Source: JAHJQZ01 sp963667595 | GTDB taxonomy: Bacteria; Pseudomonadota; Alphaproteobacteria; Rhizobiales; Devosiaceae | DNA: 64,000 nucleotides | Direction of reading: 5' to 3' | NCBI GenBank assembly: GCA_963667595.2 | Contig: CAXXWD010000001.1 | Location: 1,302,001 to 1,366,000 of the forward strand | Part shown: one piece after another, positions 28,252 through 36,646 of the stretch | How the letters are laid out: each line of letters starts with the position of its first letter | Numbering within the stretch: position 1 is the first letter of the stretch | Notes under the pieces: generated by a model | Databases searched by the model: none | Told to the model about the DNA's origin: nothing | What the model saw: the letters and a program-made list of their open reading frames with translations, nothing else | Translations under genes and position numbers: made by a program

Positions 28252-29093
28252 GAAAGTCCCATATCTCTTTCGACCAATGTTCTCAATTCCGCCGTGACGT
28301 CGGGACGTTGACCGAACCAGGCGGTGAATCCCGGTACGGCCTGATGCAAAAGCATGCCCAATCCGTCGACGGTCTTCAGTCCCAATGCCGCCGCATCGGC
28401 CAGAAGCGGCGTTTCGAGCGGTGTGTAGACGATATCGGTCACCAGCGCCTTTTTGTTCAAACAGTCGAGCGGCAGGGCGTTAAATCGTGTGCCATGCATG
28501 CCGATGGTGCTGGTGTTGACGACAAGACGCGCCTCAGCAGCGAAAGCATCGAACCGCGCCAGCGACGCACCTGTTATGTCGGCCTTGAGCTTTTTATCAA
28601 GCTCATCGGCAAGCGCTTCGGCGCGCGCGCCGGTACGATTGAGGATCACGATCGGCGAAAAACCGCGGTAATCGAGGCCCACAATGATGGCACGCGCCGC
28701 ACCACCGGCACCGAGCACCAGGGCGGGACCGCTTTGCTGGTCCCATCCGGGCGTCCTGTCGTCGAGATTGGCAAGAAACCCATGCCAGTCGCTGTTGCTT
28801 CCAATCAGTCTTTTATCGTCAACAACCAGCGTGTTGACGGCACCAATCGTTCGGGCAGTCTCATCGATTTCATCGCAATAGGTCATGACCGCTTGTTTGT
28901 GCGGCACCGTGACGTTTCCGCCAATATAGTCTTTTTTGCGAACCGCTTCGAAAAATCCGTCAAGTGCCTCAGGCGCCACATCGATACAACGATACTCCCC
29001 CTCAAGACCGAGCTTTTCCAGCCAGAACCCATGGATGAGCGGAGATCGGGAATGGGCCACGGGATGGCCGATAACAAAGGCCGTTCTGCTCAT
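28248..29093 (-). CDS. aroE: Shikimate dehydrogenase
   Basis: AroE reduces 3-dehydroshikimate with NADPH in aromatic amino acid synthesis. Starting at ATG 29093 it reads 'MSRTAFVIGHPVAHSRSPLI', the substrate-binding start. 'GGNVTVPHKQAVM' contains the catalytic lysine, and 'LVLGAGGAARAIIVGL' is the NADP-binding loop. The length is 281 residues. This start overlaps the maf stop (ATGA), which favours it over an ATG seven codons upstream. Confidence 0.96.
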   Translation of the reverse strand: MSRTAFVIGHPVAHSRSPLIHGFWLEKLGLEGEYRCIDVAPEALDGFFEAVRKKDYIGGNVTVPHKQAVMTYCDEIDETARTIGAVNTLVVDDKRLIGSNSDWHGFLANLDDRTPGWDQQSGPALVLGAGGAARAIIVGLDYRGFSPIVILNRTGARAEALADELDKKLKADITGASLARFDAFAAEARLVVNTSTIGMHGTRFNALPLDCLNKKALVTDIVYTPLETPLLADAAALGLKTVDGLGMLLHQAVPGFTAWFGQRPDVTAELRTLVERDMGLS

Positions 29094-29716
29094 GACGATT
29101 GTGTTCCGGAACAAAGCTCGGGAGCGAACCGACGCAACGCAGTCAAAAGAGGCAGAAGCGGCAGGCCCAACATGGCAAAATAGTCACCTTCTATCCTGGT
29201 GAACAACCTTATTCCCGGTCCTTCCAGTCGATAGCAACCAACAGTTTTCAGAAGCTCTTCTCCCTCCCTTTCGATTTGAAACGCCAGGTCCGCCTCATCA
29301 AGCAACGCCATTTTCAGCACGGCGGTTTCAACGTGATGGAAAAGTTCGTGACCGTCTTCATAGAGCGATACGGCGGTAACCAGATTATGGGTCTGGCCCG
29401 ATAAGTTAAGAAGGCGGGCGCGGGCTGCCGCTATGGTCTTGGGTTTTTGAAGGATGCGCCCCTTAAATGCGAGAACCTGATCGGCGCCGATGACAAACGA
29501 GGACGGTCGTTCAGCGCTCGTTTTCCTGGCTTTGGCTGCAGCCAGTTTCAGAGCGATCTCGTCCGGATCCGCTGAACCGGAATCGGCGATCAGTCCTTCT
29601 TCATCCACAAAGGCGGGAACGGTTTCGAACGCGAACCCTGCATCGCTCAAAATCCGAGCGCGCGCAGGGCTTTGCGAGGCAAGAACGAGGCTTGGAAGGA
29701 CGTGTTTGTCCATCAT
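29090..29716 (-). CDS. maf: Maf-like nucleoside triphosphate pyrophosphatase
   Basis: Maf proteins hydrolyse modified or non-canonical NTPs to monophosphates. The N terminus 'SLVLASQSPARARILSDAG' and the catalytic 'FVIGADQVLAFKGRIL' are the signatures. The start at 29716 (or the next codon, also ATG) gives about 208 residues. It is first in the maf-aroE-coaE-dnaQ run and faces away from hemE across the probable origin. Confidence 0.92.
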   Translation of the reverse strand: MMDKHVLPSLVLASQSPARARILSDAGFAFETVPAFVDEEGLIADSGSADPDEIALKLAAAKARKTSAERPSSFVIGADQVLAFKGRILQKPKTIAAARARLLNLSGQTHNLVTAVSLYEDGHELFHHVETAVLKMALLDEADLAFQIEREGEELLKTVGCYRLEGPGIRLFTRIEGDYFAMLGLPLLPLLTALRRFAPELCSGTQSS

Positions 29717-29874
29717 GTTCTCAACATATCCCGCTGGCTTGTGACTCAAAATGAATAAATCGGCGGTTCGACGAAAACCATCCCCGCTAGGGCGGTTTTG
29801 CCTCCACAGCTTGTCTCTGAATCCGGGAAGGGGAGAATTTGGGCGAGAAACGAGGAGAACGCACGACCGAAAGG

Positions 29875-29890
29875 TTAATGAATCATTAAC
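29875..29890 (+). promoter_or_regulatory. CtrA-type binding site 1
   Basis: TTAATGAATCATTAAC matches TTAA-N7-TTAAC exactly. With the G at 29874 it forms a 17-base palindrome. The spacer contains a GAATC methylation site at 29880-29884. Confidence 0.8.
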
Positions 29891-29928
29891 AGGCATGCCT
29901 CAACAGGTCCTGCACAGGGCAGAAGCCG

Positions 29929-29944
29929 CTAACCTTTTGTTAAC
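29929..29944 (+). promoter_or_regulatory. CtrA-type binding site 2
   Basis: CTAA-N7-TTAAC, one mismatch from the TTAA-N7-TTAAC consensus, in the AT-rich part of the probable origin. Confidence 0.6.
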
Positions 29945-29952
29945 CCAAAAAA

Positions 29953-29968
29953 TTATCGAACTGTTAAC
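29953..29968 (+). promoter_or_regulatory. CtrA-type binding site 3
   Basis: TTAT-N7-TTAAC, one mismatch from consensus, nine bases after site 2 and about 140 bases before the hemE start. Confidence 0.55.
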
Positions 29969-30110
29969 AATTGGCCTTCTCGTCATGCACTGTTGAGCGA
30001 TCTGAACGGAATCGGCGCGTGAGTCACCCGGCTTGTGGCGGTTGCGGAATTCAGGCTAAACACCGCCATAAAGAAGAAGAAGAAAGAATCTAGAGTCTTT
30101 TATCGTTTGA

Positions 30111-31154
30111 ATGGCATCGGATTCGCGCTTGACCCAAAAACCCCTTCTCGAAACGCTACGCGGGAAAAAACAGCCTCGCCCCCCCATCTGGTTCATGCGT
30201 CAGGCCGGCCGATATTTGCCCGAATATCGTGCGACCCGTGCCAGGGCGGACGACTTCCTCTCGCTTTGCTACACACCGAAGCTGGCCAAAGAAGTCACCC
30301 TTCAGCCCGTCACGCGTTTTGATCTCGACGCGGCTATCCTTTTTTCAGACATTCTCGTTATCGCGGATGCGCTCGGACAGTCCTCGAGATTTGAAGACGG
30401 TCTTGGACCGGTCCTTGAACCACTCGAACCTTATGACATCACCCGTCTTGATGGCCAAAACATCAAAATTAGACTGGCGCCGGTTTTTCAGACTGTCTCC
30501 GACGTCAGGGCCTCGCTTTCGGCCGAAAAAACACTGATCGGATTTTGCGGCGGGCCCTGGACGGTTGCGACCTATATGGTCGGGGGCAAAAGTTCGAACG
30601 ATCAGGCAAAAGCAAGACTTTTCGCCTTGAGACATCCCGAAAGCTTTGCGCGATTGATCGACATTCTTGTTGAGGCAAGCATCGATTACCTGACGGCGCA
30701 ATTCGAGGCCGGAGCGGATTGTGTGCAGGTTTTTGAAAGCTGGGCGCTCAATCTTGATGAGGGGATGTTTTTCGATGAGGTTATCGAGCCGAATCGGCGC
30801 ATCGTCGACGGGGTCAGGGATCGGGTCGGTTCTGCGGTCCTGATCGGCTTTCCGCGGGGTGCGGGCGCAAATCTGTCATCCTTCGCCGAAAGGACGGGAT
30901 ATGACGCCATCGGACTCGATCAGATGGTTCCCCTCGAAAAGGTGGACTCGCTTGTTGGCAAGAGTTTGCCGGTTCAGGGAAACCTCGATCCGATACGGCT
31001 GGTCGCCGGTGGCCCGCAACTCGATCGCCGTATCGAAGAAATCATTTCTGCTTTCGAACAAAGGCCGCATGTATTCAATCTCGGGCATGGCATCGTTCCG
31101 GAAACACCTATCGCGCATGTCGAGCAAATGATCGCTGGTGTAAGGGGTCACTAG
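30111..31154 (+). CDS. hemE: Uroporphyrinogen decarboxylase
   Basis: HemE removes four carboxyl groups from uroporphyrinogen III to give coproporphyrinogen III in heme synthesis. The signature 'PIWFMRQAGRYLPEYR' is at residues 25-40, followed by 'GFCGGPWTVATYMVGG'. The 347-residue length is normal. It starts to the right of the probable origin. The usual Rhizobiales neighbour hemJ is not found between it and rho. Confidence 0.96.
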   Translation: MASDSRLTQKPLLETLRGKKQPRPPIWFMRQAGRYLPEYRATRARADDFLSLCYTPKLAKEVTLQPVTRFDLDAAILFSDILVIADALGQSSRFEDGLGPVLEPLEPYDITRLDGQNIKIRLAPVFQTVSDVRASLSAEKTLIGFCGGPWTVATYMVGGKSSNDQAKARLFALRHPESFARLIDILVEASIDYLTAQFEAGADCVQVFESWALNLDEGMFFDEVIEPNRRIVDGVRDRVGSAVLIGFPRGAGANLSSFAERTGYDAIGLDQMVPLEKVDSLVGKSLPVQGNLDPIRLVAGGPQLDRRIEEIISAFEQRPHVFNLGHGIVPETPIAHVEQMIAGVRGH

Positions 31155-31471
31155 TCGATCGTTTCTTTTCCGCCGTCGCGTGTCATCATTTCAGTCCGGG
31201 AACCGACAAAGAGGTCCGGAAAAGTCTTTTTGGCCAAAAGTCTTGGAACGGCATAACAAACAAGGCGCCCAAATGGCGCTTCCTATGTGGTCTTTTTAAC
31301 GAAACTGGCAAAAGGTCGCGTTGACGTCGGCGACGATTCACGCTTGCGTGAAACGACCGATCGCGTTAAGCACGAGCATTCCCTTCTTGCGCCAGAACAA
31401 GAGCCACGTATTCAAGGCCGTGCGCAACTCTTTCCCAAACAAAATACACTGCCCCAAGGGTCGACCTATCC
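31155..31471. other. hemE-rho gap with a split parS-like palindrome
   Basis: No gene is seen in these 317 bases. They probably hold the rho promoter and leader. At 31335-31354 the halves GATTCAC and GTGAAAC, identical to those of the intact parS site at 34050, are separated by GCTTGC. A short inverted repeat (GGCGCC/GGCGCT) near 31264 could be part of a terminator for hemE. Confidence 0.6.
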
Positions 31472-32737
31472 ATGCAGAATATGAAGCTCAGCGAGCTCAA
31501 GTCGAAATCGCCCGCAGAACTGTTGTCGTTTGCCGAAGAACTGGAAGTTGAAAATGCTTCCACCCTTCGCAAACAGGAAATGATGTTCGCCATCCTCAAG
31601 CAGCTTGCGTCGAACGAGGTCGATATCACCGGCGAGGGCGTGGTCGAGGTGCTGCCGGATGGGTTCGGATTTCTCCGCTCGCCGGATGCGAACTATCTGC
31701 CGGGCCCGGACGATATCTATGTCAGCCCATCCCAGATCAGGCGGTTTTCGTTAAGGACCGGCGATACGGTCGAAGGACAGATCCGCTCGCCAAAGGAAGG
31801 CGAACGCTATTTCGCCCTTTTGAAGGTCAATACCATCAATTTCGAAGATCCGGATGCCACACGGCACAAGGTCAATTTCGACAATCTGACGCCGCTTTAT
31901 CCCGACGAACGCCTGCAGATGGAAATCAACGACGCGGTCATCAAGGACAAATCGGGTCGTGTCATCGATCTCGTCGTCCCGCTCGGCAAGGGTCAACGCT
32001 GCCTCATCGTCGCGCCGCCGCGCGTCGGCAAGACGATCATGATGCAGAACATCGCCAGGTCGATTTCGGCCAACCATCCGGAATGCTATCTGATTGTCCT
32101 TTTGATCGACGAGCGGCCGGAAGAAGTCACCGATATGCAGCGCACCGTTGACGGCGAGGTTATCGCCTCGACCTTCGACGAACCGGCGACGCGCCACGTC
32201 CAGGTGGCCGAAATGGTCATCGAAAAGGCCAAGCGCCTGGTCGAGCACAAGCGTGATGTCGTTATCCTTCTCGATAACATCACCCGTCTCGGGCGCGCCT
32301 ACAACACCGTCATTCCGTCCTCCGGCAAGGTGCTGACCGGCGGCGTCGATGCCAACGCCCTGCAGCGGCCGAAGCGCTTCTTCGGTGCCGCCCGCAATAT
32401 CGAGGAGGGCGGTTCGCTGACCATCATTTCCACGGCGCTGATCGATACCGGCTCGCGCATGGACGAAGTGATTTTCGAAGAGTTCAAGGGCACCGGTAAC
32501 GCCGAAATCGTCCTTGACCGCAAGATCGCCGACAAGCGTGTCTTCCCTGCCATCGACATCCAGAAATCCGGTACCCGCAAGGAAGAGCTTCTGGTGGAGC
32601 CGGATATCTTAAAAAAGATGTATGTGCTTCGGCGTATCCTCAATCCCATGGGCACGATCGACGCCATGGAATTCCTGCTCGACAAGCTGAGACAGACCAA
32701 GACCAATGCCGATTTCTTCGATTCGATGAACACCTGA
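31472..32737 (+). CDS. rho: Transcription termination factor Rho
   Basis: Rho is a hexameric RNA-dependent ATPase that ends transcription of untranslated RNA. The N-terminal 'MKLSELKSKSPAELLSFAEE' domain is followed by the cold-shock-like RNA-binding part ('GFGFLRSPDANYLPGPDDIY'). The Walker A motif lies in 'IVAPPRVGKTIMMQNIA', with 'LLIDERPEEVTDM' further on. Length is 421 (or 418 from the ATG at 31481). It is followed by mnmE after seven bases. Confidence 0.97.
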   Translation: MQNMKLSELKSKSPAELLSFAEELEVENASTLRKQEMMFAILKQLASNEVDITGEGVVEVLPDGFGFLRSPDANYLPGPDDIYVSPSQIRRFSLRTGDTVEGQIRSPKEGERYFALLKVNTINFEDPDATRHKVNFDNLTPLYPDERLQMEINDAVIKDKSGRVIDLVVPLGKGQRCLIVAPPRVGKTIMMQNIARSISANHPECYLIVLLIDERPEEVTDMQRTVDGEVIASTFDEPATRHVQVAEMVIEKAKRLVEHKRDVVILLDNITRLGRAYNTVIPSSGKVLTGGVDANALQRPKRFFGAARNIEEGGSLTIISTALIDTGSRMDEVIFEEFKGTGNAEIVLDRKIADKRVFPAIDIQKSGTRKEELLVEPDILKKMYVLRRILNPMGTIDAMEFLLDKLRQTKTNADFFDSMNT

Positions 32738-32744
32738 TGGCATC

Positions 32745-34052
32745 ATGCCCGCAATGCGCTCGACAATTGTCGCCCTGTCATCCGGGGCGGTTCCGAGCGG
32801 GGTCGCCGTCATCCGCCTCAGCGGACCGAAGACCCGGGACGTCATATCCCGGCTTGCCGGCTCGCTCCCGGAGCCACGTCGTCTGGTTTTAAAAACGGTA
32901 AGGACCGCGCAAGGCGAGGTTCTCGATAAAGGCCTTGTCGTCTTTTTCCCAAGCCCGAACAGCTTCACCGGCGAGGATTGCGCCGAATTTCACCTGCACG
33001 GGTCGCGTGCCGTTGTCGATGCGGTCATAAGGGAAATCCGATCGGTTCCGGATGTGGAACTCGCAATGGCTGGCGCGTTTACCAGACGGGCCTTTGAGTT
33101 CGGAAAACTCGATCTGACGCAGGTCGAAGGCATAGGCGATCTCATTGCGTCGGAAACGGAGACGCAAAGACGCCAGGCGCTGAAACGAAGTTCGGGCGAA
33201 CTTGGGCAAAGGATCGCGCATTGGCGAAACGCCTTTGTCGATCTCAGAGCGGAAGTGGAAGCCCGGCTTGATTTCTCCGATGAAGAAGATGTCGCTGAAG
33301 CGCTGCCGGAACAGTTTCGGCGCGACCTTGAAGCGCTCGAACAGGATCTTCGAAACGCGCTTTCAAGCTATGAAGGCGGGCGGATAACCCGGGAAGGGTT
33401 TCGCGTGGTCATCGCTGGCGCGCCGAATGCCGGAAAATCATCACTGCTTAACGCCCTGGCTGGCAGCGAGGATGCCATTGTCAGCCCGGAAGCGGGGACG
33501 ACGCGTGATGTCAAGGAAGTCCAGCTCAACCTTTCCGGCGTCATGGTTCGTCTTTTCGACGTGGCTGGGTTACGCAAAAGCGTGTCCTTGGCGGAATTGG
33601 AAGGCGTGCGCCGCGCCGAGCGAGCAATGAAGGAAGCGGATCTGGTGCTCTGGCTGAAAGCGCCGGATACGGAAAAGGCGAGAAAGCCGGACGATGTGAA
33701 GGCGCTCTGGACGATCGCCAGCAAGGCCGATCTTTACACCGAACGACAGGAATACGTCTTGTCCCTGTCGTGCCGGACGGGCGCGGGAATCTCAGCTCTG
33801 AAAGAGCGGATAAGCGAACAAGCCGTTCAATCGACGGCGGCGGAGAGCGTGTTGATCTCGCATCTTCGTGACAAACAGGCCATTGAACGAAGCCTTTCCT
33901 ATCTGGCAAAAGCGGGGGAAAGAAAGACGCCGGACGAGATTTTGGCGGAAGACTTAAGGCTTGGCGCACAAGAACTGGCACGACTGACCGGTGAGATCGA
34001 CGCCGAACAGGTGCTGGATAGATTGTTTGCCGGGTTTTGTATTGGCAAGTGA
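32745..34052 (+). CDS. mnmE: tRNA modification GTPase MnmE (TrmE)
   Basis: MnmE with MnmG adds the carboxymethylaminomethyl group to wobble uridine 34 of certain tRNAs. It starts 'TIVALSSGAVPSGVAVIRLS', has the P-loop GAPNAGKSSLLN and the diagnostic C-terminal CIGK. The G3 motif reads DVAG rather than DTAG, and the G4 motif reads SKAD rather than NKxD; both are small departures from the usual GTPase pattern. The stop codon lies inside a parS-like site. Confidence 0.95.
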   Translation: MPAMRSTIVALSSGAVPSGVAVIRLSGPKTRDVISRLAGSLPEPRRLVLKTVRTAQGEVLDKGLVVFFPSPNSFTGEDCAEFHLHGSRAVVDAVIREIRSVPDVELAMAGAFTRRAFEFGKLDLTQVEGIGDLIASETETQRRQALKRSSGELGQRIAHWRNAFVDLRAEVEARLDFSDEEDVAEALPEQFRRDLEALEQDLRNALSSYEGGRITREGFRVVIAGAPNAGKSSLLNALAGSEDAIVSPEAGTTRDVKEVQLNLSGVMVRLFDVAGLRKSVSLAELEGVRRAERAMKEADLVLWLKAPDTEKARKPDDVKALWTIASKADLYTERQEYVLSLSCRTGAGISALKERISEQAVQSTAAESVLISHLRDKQAIERSLSYLAKAGERKTPDEILAEDLRLGAQELARLTGEIDAEQVLDRLFAGFCIGK

Positions 34053-34065
34053 TTCACGTGAAACA
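34050..34065. other. parS-like centromere site B
   Basis: TGATTCACGTGAAACA matches the parS consensus at 15 of 16 positions. Its first three bases are the TGA stop of mnmE. The rest lies in the mnmE-mnmG gap. Confidence 0.9.
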
Positions 34066-34114
34066 CGCGAACCGGCGTAAGACAGAGCCGAACCAGTGAG
34101 TGAAGGGCTATTTG

Positions 34115-35977
34115 ATGCGTGACGCGGATGTAATCGTCGTCGGTGGTGGACATGCCGGGTGCGAAGCGGCCGCGGCGGCGGCGCGGCTGGGCGCAAGAAC
34201 CGTGCTCGTCACCCACAAAATCGAGACCATCGGCGAAATGAGCTGCAACCCGGCCATCGGTGGTTTGGGCAAAGGACATCTGGTTCGAGAAATCGATGCG
34301 CTCGATGGTTTGATGGGGCGGGTTGCGGATCGTGCCGGTATCCAGTTTCGCCTGCTCAACAGGCGCAAGGGACCGGCTGTGCGCGGACACCGGGCGCAAA
34401 TGGACCGCAAGCTTTACAAAAAGGAGATGCTGGCGGCCCTCACCGCCCAGGAAAACCTTGAGATCGTTGCGGCCGAAGCCAACGAAATCCTTTTCGAAAA
34501 CAAAAAAGTCAGCGGCATCAGACTCGGTACGGGTGAAGAGATCGGCGCCCCGAGCGTCGTTCTGACGACAGGAACGTTTTTGCGCGGTGTCATTCATCGC
34601 GGCGACGTCTCGACGCCGGCGGGACGTATTGACGAAGCGCCGGTGGTCGGGTTGGCCAAATGCCTCGATACGCTAGAATTGCCGCTCGGAAGACTGAAAA
34701 CGGGAACGCCGGCGCGCCTTCTGAAATCGAGCATCGACTATTCGGTTCTGGAAGAACAAAAGGGCGATGACGTTCCGGAGATGTTTTCGGTCCTGAGCTC
34801 CGGGCCGGTCGTTCCACAGGTTTCCTGCTACATCACGAGAACAAACCTTAATACCCATCGCATCATCGAGGACAACATCCATCGATCGGCCATGTTCTCG
34901 GGAAAGATCAAGAGCCGGGGACCGCGCTATTGTCCGTCGATCGAAGACAAGATCGTCCGGTTTGCCGGGCGTGACGAACATCAGGTTTTTCTTGAGCCGG
35001 AAGGGTTGGACAGCGATCTCGTTTATCCTAACGGAGTTTCGACGTCGCTGCCGGAAGACGTGCAGATTGCCTTTTTGAGATCGATGCCGGGTTTGGAAAA
35101 CGTCGAGCTGGTCCGGGCCGGCTATGCCATCGAATATGACTATGTCGATCCGCGTGCGCTTCATCACACGCTTGAGGTTAAAAACCGGAAGGGCCTGTTC
35201 TTTGCCGGGCAGATCAACGGAACGACCGGCTATGAGGAAGCGGCGGCACAGGGCCTTCTGGCCGGCGCCAACGCGGCTCTTTTCGCTTTTGGACGGCCGC
35301 AGATCCGTATGTCGCGCACCCAGTCCTATCTCGGGGTCATGGTCGACGATCTGGTGACGCGCGGCATTTCGGAACCCTATCGCATGTTCACCTCGCGCGC
35401 CGAATTCCGTCTGCATTTGCGGGCGGACAACGCTGCTGACAGGCTGACGCCTCTCGGAATCGAAACCGGCCTGGTTGGAAAACCGCGGGAAGCGCTTTTT
35501 GAAAAGCAGAGACTGGCACTCGGAAGGGCGCGAGAAAAGCTCGAAACGCTGAGCGCGACCCCTCAGCAGGCAGCACAACATGGTTTGCTGCTCAATAAGG
35601 ACGGCGTCAGGCGCAGCGCCTATCAAATCATGTCTTATCCGGACGCGGATGCAAAAAAGCTGAAAAGCCTGTGGCCGGAGCTTGCATCCATTCCGGACGA
35701 CATTTTCGAGAAACTTGAAATCGAAGCGAAATACGCCGTCTATCTCGATCGACAGCAGCAGGATATCGATGCCCTGAGGCGAGACGAGTCGCGGGAAATC
35801 CCGGACTGGATCGCCTATGAAGATCTGTCCGGTCTTTCTGTGGAAATAAGGCAGAAACTTTCGGCCCAACGTCCGGAGACAATAGCCGACGCCCAGGCCA
35901 TTGACGGCGTCACGCCGGCCGCAATTCTTCTGCTTTTGTCGATCATCAAACGCGGCCGGCTGGAAAAGACGGCGTGA
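34115..35977 (+). CDS. mnmG: tRNA uridine 5-carboxymethylaminomethyl modification enzyme MnmG (GidA)
   Basis: The FAD-dependent partner of MnmE in wobble-uridine modification. The FAD loop 'VIVVGGGHAGCEAAAAAARL' is at the N terminus, followed by 'SCNPAIGGLGKGHLVREID', and 'GLFFAGQINGTTGYEEAAAQ' lies further on. The ATG at 34115 is chosen because GAAGGG lies 7 bases upstream; a GTG at 34100 is in frame but less likely. It is 620 residues, the usual size, and overlaps rsmG by four bases. Confidence 0.96.
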   Translation: MRDADVIVVGGGHAGCEAAAAAARLGARTVLVTHKIETIGEMSCNPAIGGLGKGHLVREIDALDGLMGRVADRAGIQFRLLNRRKGPAVRGHRAQMDRKLYKKEMLAALTAQENLEIVAAEANEILFENKKVSGIRLGTGEEIGAPSVVLTTGTFLRGVIHRGDVSTPAGRIDEAPVVGLAKCLDTLELPLGRLKTGTPARLLKSSIDYSVLEEQKGDDVPEMFSVLSSGPVVPQVSCYITRTNLNTHRIIEDNIHRSAMFSGKIKSRGPRYCPSIEDKIVRFAGRDEHQVFLEPEGLDSDLVYPNGVSTSLPEDVQIAFLRSMPGLENVELVRAGYAIEYDYVDPRALHHTLEVKNRKGLFFAGQINGTTGYEEAAAQGLLAGANAALFAFGRPQIRMSRTQSYLGVMVDDLVTRGISEPYRMFTSRAEFRLHLRADNAADRLTPLGIETGLVGKPREALFEKQRLALGRAREKLETLSATPQQAAQHGLLLNKDGVRRSAYQIMSYPDADAKKLKSLWPELASIPDDIFEKLEIEAKYAVYLDRQQQDIDALRRDESREIPDWIAYEDLSGLSVEIRQKLSAQRPETIADAQAIDGVTPAAILLLLSIIKRGRLEKTA

Positions 35978-36621
35978 GCGACAAATCCATCGATCTGATC
36001 TCAACCTGGGCCCCGTATTTCTCGCGGCCATTGCCTTCAGTCGTCGGCGATCTCGAAAAACTGGAACGCCTGGTCCGCAAGTGGCAAACGGCGCAAAATC
36101 TCGTTTCACGTGAAACCCTTGATGCTTTTTGGCCGCGCCATATCGCTGATTCCCTGCAGGTGCTGCCGCTTTTCACAAAAGCGGAAACCAAAATCTTCGA
36201 TCTCGGTAGCGGCGGGGGCTTTCCAGCCCTGCCCCTGGCCATTGCCGGAAAAGGAACGAAACGACACTTCGTTCTTTGCGAGTCGAATGCGCGAAAAATC
36301 GCTTTTCTGCGCACGGCGATACGGGAATTCGGTCTTGACGCAGAAGTGATCGCCGGACGGATCGAGACGATTGATTCACGTGAAACAGGTCGGGCCGATC
36401 TGGTGTTATCCCGCGCGTTGGCGCCGCTTAACCGCCTGTTCGAATTGGCTTTTCCACTGATTCATCCACAGGCGCGCCTCATCTTTCACAAGGGACGGGA
36501 AAACCTCAGCGAAATCGAAGCGGCGGGTGCGAATTGGCTTTTCGATGTGGTAAGACACGTCAGTGCAACGAACGACCAGGGCACCTTGCTCGAAATTGGC
36601 AATCTCCGCCCGCGGTCGTGA
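35974..36621 (+). CDS. rsmG: 16S rRNA G527 N7-methyltransferase RsmG (GidB)
   Basis: RsmG methylates G527 of 16S rRNA using SAM, a target linked to streptomycin response. 'QNLVSRETLDAFWPRHIADS' is at about residues 41-60, and the SAM loop is 'IFDLGSGGGFPALPLA'. A GTG start overlaps the mnmG stop. Length 215 is normal. Two parS-like sites lie within it, at codons 44-48 and 134-138, and both read Ser-Arg-Glu-Thr in the same frame. Confidence 0.95.
   Translation: MSDKSIDLISTWAPYFSRPLPSVVGDLEKLERLVRKWQTAQNLVSRETLDAFWPRHIADSLQVLPLFTKAETKIFDLGSGGGFPALPLAIAGKGTKRHFVLCESNARKIAFLRTAIREFGLDAEVIAGRIETIDSRETGRADLVLSRALAPLNRLFELAFPLIHPQARLIFHKGRENLSEIEAAGANWLFDVVRHVSATNDQGTLLEIGNLRPRS
36102..36117. other. 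parS-like centromere site C (inside rsmG)
   Basis: The inner 14 bases GTTTCACGTGAAAC match the consensus palindrome perfectly; only the two outermost bases differ. It encodes Val-Ser-Arg-Glu-Thr of RsmG. Confidence 0.9.
36372..36387. other. parS-like centromere site D (inside rsmG)
   Basis: TGATTCACGTGAAACA, 15 of 16 matches to consensus and identical to site B. It lies 270 bases from site C and about 260 bases before parA. Confidence 0.9.
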
Positions 36622-36646
36622 TCCAGTTTCTTTTCGGGAGGTCAAG

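Larger units (their letters stand above)
29717..30110. other. Probable chromosome replication origin (oriC)
   Basis: This 394-base gap next to hemE carries no gene but is AT-richer than its surroundings, especially at 29929-29974. It holds three CtrA-type boxes and seven GANTC sites (29743, 29819, 29880, 30009, 30021, 30086, 30093), with an eighth at 30120 just inside hemE. In Caulobacter and Sinorhizobium the origin is next to hemE, with CtrA boxes and GANTC sites. Flanking genes point away from the gap on both sides. No consensus DnaA box (TTATCCACA) was found, only six-of-nine matches such as at 29953. Confidence 0.75.

Noticed and set aside
29781..29970. DnaA boxes in the probable origin
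   Set aside because: Only six-of-nine matches to TTATCCACA were seen (for example at 29953), which is not better than chance in this composition.
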